A stretch of 40,523 nt of DNA from Blastopirellula sp. (lineage in GTDB: Bacteria > Planctomycetota > Planctomycetia > Pirellulales > Pirellulaceae), in assembly GCA_002701545.1 (NCBI GenBank), contig NZVR01000185.1, positions 59,032-99,554 of the forward strand, written 5' to 3'. The notes under the pieces are model-generated. The model was given only the letters and a program-made list of their open reading frames with translations. It made no database searches and was not told the origin of the DNA. This document shows, one piece after another, positions 23,669-31,027 of this stretch (positions are counted from its first letter, which is position 1; each line of letters begins with the position of its first letter). A program made the translations under genes and the position numbers.

Positions 23669-24121
23669 TTAACCAAAGTTTCCTGGGTTCGAACCAAAGC
23701 TCGGCTGGGTTCCGGGCTGTTGTTGGGTACCAAGTGCTTCTGTTGAATGGGGTTGCGTCGCTGGAGGGGTGCTGCTCGACTCGTCCGCTGCCGCGGCACT
23801 CGCCTGAGCCTGCTCCGCTGCAGCCTTGGCCGCAGCTTCTTCTTCCATCCGCTTCACGCGTTCTTCCATCTCCTTGCCAGGCTTGAACGTCACAACGAAC
23901 TTCTCGGGCACATCGACTCGGTCCCCCGTGCGCGGGTTGCGAGCTTTCCGTGCAGCGCGTTTCTTCACCTCAAACACGCCGAAATTACGCAGTTCAATTC
24001 GACCCTCTTCGACAAGCGTCTCTACAATCGCATCAAACGTCTTTTGGACGATTTCCTTGGTCTTCAGTTGAGTTAAACCGATTTCTTCGGAGATCGTCTT
24101 AACGATTTCTTTTTTTGTCAC
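23669..24121 (-). CDS. HU-type DNA-binding protein with long C-terminal tail
   Basis: Residues 1-92 are a normal HU/IHF domain: [14 protein letters not shown] at the start, [27 protein letters not shown] with the DNA-inserting arm, and [15 protein letters not shown] at the end. Such dimers bend and compact DNA. About 58 extra residues follow, first a Glu/Ala-rich helix ([17 protein letters not shown]) and then a Ser/Pro/Gln/Gly-rich tail. The tail is acidic to neutral, unlike the lysine-rich tails of actinobacterial HU proteins. The start is GTG at 24119-24121, with GGGAG seven bases before it. A promoter lies about 60 bases upstream. Confidence 0.9.
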   Translation of the reverse strand: MTKKEIVKTISEEIGLTQLKTKEIVQKTFDAIVETLVEEGRIELRNFGVFEVKKRAARKARNPRTGDRVDVPEKFVVTFKPGKEMEERVKRMEEEAAAKAAAEQAQASAAAADESSSTPPATQPHSTEALGTQQQPGTQPSFGSNPGNFG

Positions 24122-24179
24122 TGTAGGACTCCCTGGCGGAGTTGGGAAACGGACATTCAGAATCCCTCCACGAGTCCCA

Positions 24180-24208
24180 AGTGTAAATGCAGCAACGACT
24201 AGAGTCAA
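24180..24208 (-). promoter_or_regulatory. Candidate promoter of the HU-type gene
   Basis: On the minus strand TTGACT (24203-24208) and TACACT (24180-24185) are exactly 17 bases apart, and the GTG start is about 60 bases downstream. Confidence 0.6.
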
Positions 24209-24285
24209 GATCAGAGTATCGGCGGTCGGTAAAACCAGACCACAAATCTATCTCCGAAGGCCCCTTTCTCAAGACGGCTGAAATA

Positions 24286-24310
24286 CTGTAAGTATCTATA
24301 TTACTTATAG
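24286..24310. repeat. Imperfect inverted repeat in the AT-rich island
   Basis: CTGTAAGTA (24286-24294) and TACTTATAG (24302-24310) are inverted copies with one mismatch, separated by seven bases. It lies about 100 bases upstream of the HU promoter candidate, so it could be an operator or a bent-DNA site. Confidence 0.45.
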
Positions 24311-24471
24311 TTACGAAATACGTCCCAAATCGAGAGCGGTTTTATTGTCGTAAGCCTATTGTCGGTAATACTTTAACCGCTATCACTTGGCGACAGCAGA
24401 GATACATACCCTACTGGTCAACGACATCATCGGACTCTCAAGCCACACACTTGAAGTAATCCGGCAAATTT

Positions 24472-24492
24472 ACCCGAACGGCAAAGTCGGGT
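24472..24492 (-). terminator. Weak hairpin after the YkgJ gene
   Basis: ACCCGA and TCGGGT form a six-base-pair perfect stem with a nine-base loop starting eight bases after the YkgJ stop. The following bases on the minus strand are AAATTTG, a poor T-tract, so termination is possible but unproven. Confidence 0.3.
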
Positions 24493-24499
24493 GATTCGT

Positions 24500-24919
24500 T
24501 CAGATGCGAATGATCTGCAGACGCTCTTGGATCTGTTCGAGTTGATAGAGTTGCCCCTGGCCACTACCGGGACACTGCTCGCAGGTCTCTCGCCACGCTT
24601 CTTCGGTGCGGACATTCGAATCCCAGAAGGGCCAAGAGCGGCATTGTCTCGGCCGTGCTCCGTAGACGGTGCATTTCCGCGATTTCGTATCAAAGAACAC
24701 GCAATCTCCGTTGGGGAATTCTCGCAAACTCTTGCGAATGCCAACTTTGCGAACATATTCTTGCTCGAAGGCTGCCACGTCGTCGTAGCCCGCTTCGGCG
24801 GCGAGCGCCTCGATCTCTGACTTATTCACCCAGACGTACCCTGGCGCACCGGTGCAACAATCGCCACACTGCGTGCACTCGAATTGTAAACCGTCCGCGT
24901 ACCAGGGTTTCTTAGACAT
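24500..24919 (-). CDS. YkgJ-family cysteine-cluster protein
   Basis: The 139-residue protein has the family's N-terminal cluster CTQCGDCCTG (C15, C18, C21, C22) and later cysteines in GDCVFFD, RKCTVYGARPRQCRSWPF and ETCEQCPG, which together probably hold a metal or Fe-S cluster. The family (formerly UPF0153) has no firm general function; some members are proposed metal chelators. The gene begins 11 bases after the stop of the cysteine desulfurase on the same strand. Co-expression with a sulfur-mobilising enzyme would suit a cluster-binding protein, but that is an inference. Confidence 0.87.
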   Translation of the reverse strand: MSKKPWYADGLQFECTQCGDCCTGAPGYVWVNKSEIEALAAEAGYDDVAAFEQEYVRKVGIRKSLREFPNGDCVFFDTKSRKCTVYGARPRQCRSWPFWDSNVRTEEAWRETCEQCPGSGQGQLYQLEQIQERLQIIRI

Positions 24920-24930
24920 GGCAGTTGTTC

Positions 24931-26100
24931 TCAGAAGTCGAGTGACATCGTCGCTAACTGGCGGATCCCTTCGATCGCCGCGACGACATCGTTGGTGGTG
25001 GTAAAGGCGCCAACGCTGAGTCGCATGGTACCTCCTTGGTCGGCCGTACCCAAGGCTTGATGGATCAAAGGGGCACAGTGAAGCCCAGGCCGCCCCTGCA
25101 CGCCCGCACTCATCTCCAGCAAGGTGGCCAGTTCCCCCGGTTCGTGCTGGCCCAACTGAAAGCTGACCACACCCAAGCGATCCACAAGCTGGCTGGGCCC
25201 CTGCACACGCACCCCTTCGGTCGCCTCCAGCGCATCAAGTAATTGCTTGGTCAGGCTCCGTTCATGTCGCTCTAAGTCGGCAATCGAGCGTTCATTCAGG
25301 TATTGCACGCCGGCCCCCAAGCCCAGCAACCCAGGCACATTGTGGTTACCTGCCTCAAACTTGTCGGGCATTGATTCCGGTTGCGTCATCAGTTCGCTCT
25401 TCGTGCCAGTCCCGCCCAAACGGAGTGGTGCCAAACGCTCGACAAGCCGTTCCGCCACATAAAGGATCCCTGTCCCCAGTGGCCCCAAAAGGCCCTTGTG
25501 TCCCGGGGCTGCCAGCAGATCGCAATTGATCTGTTGGAGATCCACAGGCATGTGCCCCAAGGATTGTGCTGCATCCAACAGGAATACAAGATCATGCTCG
25601 CGGGCCAGCTTTCCGATCGCCTGGGCAGGTTGGATCGTACCGGTCACGTTAGAAACATGGTTCAGGGCGATCAGAGCGGTGTTCGGCTTGATCTGGGCAC
25701 GCACATCGTCCACGTCGATCATTCCTTGGTCGTCACATCGAACGATGGTTAGTTCCACTTCTCCCTGCTGCTCCAAAGAACGCAGGGGCCGCAACGTCGA
25801 GTTATGTTCCACCTGCGTGGTGATCACGTGATCGCCAGAGCGTACAATCCCGCGGATCGCTAGATTCAGAGAATCCGTGCCATTGAATGTGAAAACGATC
25901 TGGCCGGCATGTGGGGCACCGAGCAGTTCCGCAATCCGCGTCCTCAGCTGTGCGATCTGCCGGCTCACTTCCGCCGCCTCATGCGACTGCCCGCGCCCCG
26001 CAGGAGCACCATTCTGGCGCAGGTAGCGGTCGACGGACGCGTAAACGGCGTCCGGCTTGGGCCAACTGGTGGCGGCGTTGTCGAGATAAATACGATTCAT
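24931..26100 (-). CDS. Cysteine desulfurase family protein (class V aminotransferase fold)
   Basis: The 389-residue PLP enzyme begins YLDNAATSWPKP, typical of cysteine desulfurases, and carries EHNSTLRPL, the DAAQSLGHMPVDL aspartate block, the PLP lysine in APGHKGLLGPLGTGI, and a likely active-site cysteine in GRPGLHCAPLIHQ. It should take sulfur from cysteine as a persulfide. The sequence fits the stand-alone NifS-like subgroup better than IscS or SufS, and no scaffold (iscU, sufB) is in the window. The ATG at 26098-26100 is chosen because similarity begins there. The YkgJ gene follows 11 bases downstream. Confidence 0.9.
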   Translation of the reverse strand: MNRIYLDNAATSWPKPDAVYASVDRYLRQNGAPAGRGQSHEAAEVSRQIAQLRTRIAELLGAPHAGQIVFTFNGTDSLNLAIRGIVRSGDHVITTQVEHNSTLRPLRSLEQQGEVELTIVRCDDQGMIDVDDVRAQIKPNTALIALNHVSNVTGTIQPAQAIGKLAREHDLVFLLDAAQSLGHMPVDLQQINCDLLAAPGHKGLLGPLGTGILYVAERLVERLAPLRLGGTGTKSELMTQPESMPDKFEAGNHNVPGLLGLGAGVQYLNERSIADLERHERSLTKQLLDALEATEGVRVQGPSQLVDRLGVVSFQLGQHEPGELATLLEMSAGVQGRPGLHCAPLIHQALGTADQGGTMRLSVGAFTTTNDVVAAIEGIRQLATMSLDF

Positions 26101-26191
26101 GTAATCGGTTTTACCGTTGACTTGTTGAGAACATCGCGGCAATCTACCCCACAGTATCTCCGGGTTTCCGCAAAAACTGAACCGGTTAAAA

Positions 26192-26220
26192 CTGAAAACT
26201 GCGTCATAACGCGGTATAAT
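26192..26220 (+). promoter_or_regulatory. Promoter of the large membrane protein gene
   Basis: CTGAAA (26192-26197) and a perfect TATAAT (26215-26220) are 17 bases apart. The expected start point near 26227 leaves a leader of about 30 bases before the ATG. Confidence 0.65.
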
Positions 26221-26227
26221 CGCGTTA
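26207..26227. promoter_or_regulatory. Operator-like palindrome covering the -10 box
   Basis: TAACGCG (26207-26213) and CGCGTTA (26221-26227) are perfect inverted seven-base arms around a seven-base centre that contains the TATAAT box. A dimeric repressor bound here would block RNA polymerase. Confidence 0.55.
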
Positions 26228-26256
26228 GCAGGGGAAATTTACGCCTTGAGGTGCCC

Positions 26257-29200
26257 ATGGCAACCGGAACTTCGACGCCCACAATCGCACGTCAACAATT
26301 CATCCAAGACCAGCTCAATCGTACCAGCCGGTCACTCAAATTGGTGGAATTGTTGAGCAACCTCATGCTGCTCGCAGCAGTGGCGTTCGGTTACGTGCTC
26401 CTAGTTGCCATCGTAGACCATTGGATAGCCCCGCTCGGGTTCTGGGGGCGGCTGTCATGTCTCGTCATGCTGCTTGGCGGATGCGCCTGGTTTTTCGCCG
26501 TGCGGATCATTCCGCTGCTTGCGAAGAGAATTAACCCCGTGTACGCGGCCCGTGCCATCGAGCACAGTGAGCCGTCGTTGAAAAACAGCCTGGTCAATTT
26601 CCTCATGTTGCGATCAGGGCACAGCCGAGTGCATCAGGTGGTATATCAAGCTCTAGAGCACAGGGCTGCAGCTGACATACAACGAGTCGAAATTGACATG
26701 GCCGTGGACCGCACCCATGTCTTTCGCATCGCCTACCTGTTGATTGCGGTATTATCCCTGTGCGCAGCGTACACCATCCTCTCTCCCAAGAACACGTTTC
26801 AATCGCTGCAGCGCATGCTCACACCCTGGGCGGATATTGCCCAACCGACACGTGTCACGATCCTGGACATCGAGCCAGGTGATAGCGATGCGTTTCACGG
26901 GCAAACCGTTCCAGTTGCGGCAACCATTGACGGATTACAGACGGACGAAACGGCGACGCTCTATTTCACCAGCGTGGATGGGCAAATCGTCGAGCAACCG
27001 GTGCCTATGACATTTGATCGCAGTACCTTGCGACACACTTGTCAGCTGCCTGCCGATACCCGCGGTATCCAACAAAGCCTGGTGTATCACATCCGAGCGG
27101 GCGATGCGCGTTCGCGTGACTATCACATCAAGGTGATGCCCACCCCCACCATGATTGTGAAGCGACTGGAGTATGAATTCCCCGCATACACCGCGCGGCC
27201 CAAACAAGTGGTCGACAATGCGGCTGACATTCGAGCGATCGAAGGCACCAAAGTCACGGTCTTCGCTCACGCAAATCAACCGATCGATAAAGCTGAACTT
27301 GAATTAAGTCGCAACGGGTCGTTCCAAAATGGTGACGCGACCAAGTCTCTTCCCATGCAATACGAGACTGCGGCGACCGAGGCGAAACGAGCCTTTGCCC
27401 TGCTCCTCGAAGCGGACCGTCAAACACCTCAACACACCGCATATCGACTGCATCTGCGCACCGCTGCCAAGCACACCAACCAACAACCCACCGTCCACCG
27501 AGTAGAAGTCACTCGAGATCTACCGCCCGAGGTCCAAATCCTGACACCGCAGAAAAGACGCATCACCATGCGTGAGGACGAAACGCGGGCCATCGAAGTG
27601 CGCGCCATCGACCCAGACTACGGCTTGCGACAAGTGCGTCTCCAAGGTGTCGCGGAGGGTACCGAAGTCTTAAACATTACCTTGCTCGATGATGCCGCAG
27701 GGCGTTCAGGACAGGTGGTTCAATCCTTTGACTTTCAGCCGCGAAAATTAGGAATCAATGCTGGTACGGAAATCGAGGTCTGGGCAGTTGCAGAAGATAA
27801 TCGCCATCATCCGGTCCGCCAGGATCCCGATCCAAACGTCGCCCAAACATCTCGCTATCAAATTGTCATCTTGCCGTCAGAAAACGTTGGAAATCCCAAT
27901 GCGGATGACCCCGAAAACCAAGATGACAAAGTCCAACAAGATGCCCTGGCGGAACAGGATGACCCTTCCGAAGACGGTTCCAATCCAGAAGACAGCCAGC
28001 AGAACGACAACGGCGACGAAGGCGATCAGGGTGAAGAAGGAAGTGAAGACGGGGAAGAAGGAACCGAGCAGGGTGACAACGGACAAGGTGGGGAAGGCAA
28101 TCAGGGCAACGAGAGCAATCAAAACGAAACCGCAGATGGTGCGAACGATGGCGAACAAGGAGGCACCCAGGGCGACAACGGCGATCCGCAGTCAGGAAAC
28201 AACGGACAAGGTTCCGGTACTTCGACTGATGGAAACAACGCCGGAACAGAGAACCAAGACGCGAGCGGTGATCCATCCAACAGCGCCGGCAGCCAACGCA
28301 GTGACGGACAGTCGCAAGGAAATGGCTCAGAGGATTCTCTCCATGAAGGCGAAGCCATTGAACGCATCATGGAGCACTTAAAAGAGCAGCAGGAAAACGG
28401 CAACAACGCCAACCAGCAACCATCCCAGGGAGCAGGTAGCGACGACAAACCAACGCCCGGGCAACAGCCAAACCAAGGCGAGACGGAATCCGCGGGGGAT
28501 GATGCAGACGGTGCGGAGGCCAACGACACGAACACAGACGCAGCCGGCGGAAACCGTAGCGAAGACACCGACTCCAATGCACAAACATCAGACATGCCCT
28601 CCAACGACGGTTCGCCGGAGGATGGCCAAGCAGCTGATGCCAACAGCGATCAACCAGGTGAGCAACAAGGCGCTGGAAACAACGACAGTAGCGAGGCGGG
28701 TGACGGCGGCAAGCCCGACGGTGCTATGGAACAACCCGAAGACAACGCGACCAAGCCCGAGGGACAAGACGCAGGAAAGCCGAAGCCGGGTCAAGGTGAT
28801 AGTGGTGACGCCGGAGACGGCAATGCCGCAACCGACCCCGCAGGTGCAGCCGAGTCACAAGAGACGAATCAGGATACGCCCAAAGAAGCCAACAATCCCA
28901 ACTCAAAACCCAAAGAAGGTGACGAGGCGCAATCCCCCAGCAACAGCAAGAAACAATCCAACTCGCAAGGTGAAACATCAGGCGACAAGAGTGGCGGCGG
29001 AAGCCAGGGCGGTGGACAAGCCGCCAACCAAGAAGGAAATGACAGCCCAGGCAGTAATTCCTCGGCCGACCAAGGTGCCGGTCAATCAGAAGAATCAGGG
29101 CAAGGGGAAACCGGCGACCGTGCGGGCGACAAGCAGACATCCGATCAGGGAACAGGCAAAGCGGGTGACGAGAGCGGCGCTGGAACGACATCCCGGCAAA

Positions 29201-29778
29201 ATCCCCGCAGCAAGACTCCGAGTGATCAAGCCGATGCACCTGGCAACGTCGGAGACCAACCCAGCGATGCCAACCGAACCGAAGACTCCGCAAACCAGCC
29301 CGGACCCGAGGCCGGGCGGGGAAGGTCGACCATGTCCGGAGGCGGAGGAATCGCCGGAAACGAAGATGACGGCCAGAGTGCGGACAACGGAGAAGTGCCG
29401 GATGGCGACCCCGCAAATCTGGATTACGCCAAAAAAGCCACAGATATGGTGCTCGATCGACTCGAAGATCAAAAAGAGAACCCGGATCCCGAACTGCTCA
29501 AGAAACTTGGCTGGTCAAAAGATGAGCTCAACGCCTTCCTTGACCGCTGGAAGAAACTGAAACAGGCCAGCCAGCAAGACGCAAAAGGCGAACGCGAGCT
29601 CAACGAATCATTGCGAAGCCTTGGCTTGCGACCTCCGGGCAGTCGTGCCTCGACCCGTAACTCGCAGACGGACAACGTCCGCGGCTTGCGCGACACGGGC
29701 ACCCGGCATCGTCCTCCCCCGGCGGTCCTAGAGCGTTTCAACGCCTACAAGAAGGGCATCTCACGGGCTGCCAACTAG
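26257..29778 (+). CDS. Large membrane protein with acidic low-complexity region (DUF4175-like)
   Basis: The 1173-residue protein has hydrophobic helices at about residues 33-55, 62-86 and 150-170. Beta-rich extracytoplasmic-looking domains follow to about 540 (for example VTILDIEPGDSD, VKRLEYEFPAYT, VQILTPQKRRITMREDE). Then comes a roughly 510-residue segment made almost only of D, E, G, N, Q, S, T, A, P and K, and a structured C-terminal 120 residues (LDYAKKATDMVLDRLEDQ ... LGWSKDELNAFLDRWKKLKQA). The layout resembles DUF4175-type proteins and planctomycete proteins that travel with MoxR clusters, but I cannot name a function. The ATG at 26257 is preceded by GAGG; the frame is open much further upstream but has no ribosome binding site there. 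The promoter and palindrome lie directly before it. Confidence 0.8.
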   Translation: MATGTSTPTIARQQFIQDQLNRTSRSLKLVELLSNLMLLAAVAFGYVLLVAIVDHWIAPLGFWGRLSCLVMLLGGCAWFFAVRIIPLLAKRINPVYAARAIEHSEPSLKNSLVNFLMLRSGHSRVHQVVYQALEHRAAADIQRVEIDMAVDRTHVFRIAYLLIAVLSLCAAYTILSPKNTFQSLQRMLTPWADIAQPTRVTILDIEPGDSDAFHGQTVPVAATIDGLQTDETATLYFTSVDGQIVEQPVPMTFDRSTLRHTCQLPADTRGIQQSLVYHIRAGDARSRDYHIKVMPTPTMIVKRLEYEFPAYTARPKQVVDNAADIRAIEGTKVTVFAHANQPIDKAELELSRNGSFQNGDATKSLPMQYETAATEAKRAFALLLEADRQTPQHTAYRLHLRTAAKHTNQQPTVHRVEVTRDLPPEVQILTPQKRRITMREDETRAIEVRAIDPDYGLRQVRLQGVAEGTEVLNITLLDDAAGRSGQVVQSFDFQPRKLGINAGTEIEVWAVAEDNRHHPVRQDPDPNVAQTSRYQIVILPSENVGNPNADDPENQDDKVQQDALAEQDDPSEDGSNPEDSQQNDNGDEGDQGEEGSEDGEEGTEQGDNGQGGEGNQGNESNQNETADGANDGEQGGTQGDNGDPQSGNNGQGSGTSTDGNNAGTENQDASGDPSNSAGSQRSDGQSQGNGSEDSLHEGEAIERIMEHLKEQQENGNNANQQPSQGAGSDDKPTPGQQPNQGETESAGDDADGAEANDTNTDAAGGNRSEDTDSNAQTSDMPSNDGSPEDGQAADANSDQPGEQQGAGNNDSSEAGDGGKPDGAMEQPEDNATKPEGQDAGKPKPGQGDSGDAGDGNAATDPAGAAESQETNQDTPKEANNPNSKPKEGDEAQSPSNSKKQSNSQGETSGDKSGGGSQGGGQAANQEGNDSPGSNSSADQGAGQSEESGQGETGDRAGDKQTSDQGTGKAGDESGAGTTSRQNPRSKTPSDQADAPGNVGDQPSDANRTEDSANQPGPEAGRGRSTMSGGGGIAGNEDDGQSADNGEVPDGDPANLDYAKKATDMVLDRLEDQKENPDPELLKKLGWSKDELNAFLDRWKKLKQASQQDAKGERELNESLRSLGLRPPGSRASTRNSQTDNVRGLRDTGTRHRPPPAVLERFNAYKKGISRAAN

Positions 29779-29873
29779 CGGCCTGCAAGCTGTCGGCAAC
29801 GCGTCTCCAGTAAGAGTTCCAGCAGCCGTGCGCGCCTGCACAGCGATGGTTTTCTCGCCACGCGTCATGATAA

Positions 29874-30863
29874 TCATTCTCGGCGAGTCAGCCCGACACG
29901 AAACACACCGTTGCCGTTGGCCATGCCATACGCGATCCCTCCGGTGTTATGTTCGACTGCCATCGCACCATCACGTCCAACGGCAATCAAACCACCGTCA
30001 CCCGGCTTCAGTTTCTGGTGAATGACGATCTTGGCTGCCTGCACTAACGGCTGCTTGCCGTACTCCATCCGCGCAGCAACATCGTGCGCAATGGCATGCC
30101 GAATATAGTGCTCGCCCGTTCCGGTGCACGAAACAGCGCAGGTGGCGTTATCTGCATACGTCCCCGCTCCAATGATCGGCGAATCACCCACGCGTCCAAA
30201 TCGCTTGTTGGTCAACCCACCGGTCGATGTGGCAGCTGCTAGGTTGCCCGATTGGTCCAGCGCCACACAACCCACCGTCCCCTTGAACTCAGCTCCTGGT
30301 TTCGCCTTGCGTCGCACACGGTCGAGACTGTCTTGCGCTTTCTGAGTCCAGAAGTATTTGTTTTCCACCAGTTCCACTTGCTGCTGCTGGGCGAATTGGT
30401 CCGCGCCTTCGGCTGCCAACAGCACATGGGGCGTACGAGTCATCACAAGTCGCGCCAGGCCAATTGGATTCTTCACGCGTTTCACACCGGCAACCGCCCC
30501 ACACGCTTTGGTACTGCCGTCCATAATGGACGCATCGAGTTCGTGGGTACCTGCCGCGTTCATCACGGCCCCCTTACCAGCATTGAAGATGGGATCATCC
30601 TCCATCAGGCGGACCACCAATTCCACGGTCTCCAAGCTACTGTGACCTGCCGCCAGCGACGTGTATCCAGCCTGCAGTGCTTTCTCCAACGATTTTAAAT
30701 AAGCGTTCTGGGCAGTTGCACTCAGTCGCTGGGGATTCGCACCTGCCCCACCATGGATCACAATAGCAAACGATCGCTCCGAATGGACAGGTTGCGCCTG
30801 GGACCGGTCAATCGCAGTCAACAGAGTTGCAAACGTCAGGCAAATCCCGAGTAATTGTCGCAC
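29874..30863 (-). CDS. Exported isoaspartyl peptidase/L-asparaginase (Ntn hydrolase)
   Basis: The 329-residue product starts with a signal peptide ending near RSQAQ, so it should act outside the cytoplasm. The rest is a plant-type asparaginase/isoaspartyl dipeptidase: AIVIHGGAGANP, MEDDPIFNAGKGAV, ELDASIMDG, the nucleophile Thr196 in KGTVGCVALD where the precursor cleaves itself, and the substrate-binding STGGLTNKRFGRVGDSPIIGAGTYAD and GTGEHYIR. It hydrolyses isoaspartyl dipeptides and asparagine. The gene converges with the large membrane-protein gene. Confidence 0.92.
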   Translation of the reverse strand: MRQLLGICLTFATLLTAIDRSQAQPVHSERSFAIVIHGGAGANPQRLSATAQNAYLKSLEKALQAGYTSLAAGHSSLETVELVVRLMEDDPIFNAGKGAVMNAAGTHELDASIMDGSTKACGAVAGVKRVKNPIGLARLVMTRTPHVLLAAEGADQFAQQQQVELVENKYFWTQKAQDSLDRVRRKAKPGAEFKGTVGCVALDQSGNLAAATSTGGLTNKRFGRVGDSPIIGAGTYADNATCAVSCTGTGEHYIRHAIAHDVAARMEYGKQPLVQAAKIVIHQKLKPGDGGLIAVGRDGAMAVEHNTGGIAYGMANGNGVFRVGLTRRE

Positions 30864-31027
30864 GACAAACTCCTTTGGTTGTTAGCAAACGGGCATCCAG
30901 GGCAAATTTACCGGTAATCTCGTACCTGCCGCAAACGCTCTCCTTGCCATCAGCGTAATGGAAAGGCAAGGCCTACCTCGATTACAATAACACGTTCACA
31001 TTCCTTTGAATCCCAAAATCGCCAACG

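Larger units (their letters stand above)
24122..24499. other. Intergenic region upstream of the HU-type gene, with AT-rich island
   Basis: This 378-base stretch has no gene. It holds the HU promoter candidate near its left end, an AT-rich island at about 24280-24420 that stands out from the GC-rich surroundings and contains an inverted repeat, and a weak hairpin just after the YkgJ gene at its right end. Confidence 0.6.

Noticed and set aside
23680-23705. GGGTTCGAACC, which resembles a tRNA T-loop
   Set aside because: It lies in the coding end of the HU-type gene and no cloverleaf can be drawn around it.
28499-29560. Long open frames on both strands inside the large membrane-protein gene
   Set aside because: They are shadows of the repetitive codons of the low-complexity region and give biased, non-protein-like sequences.
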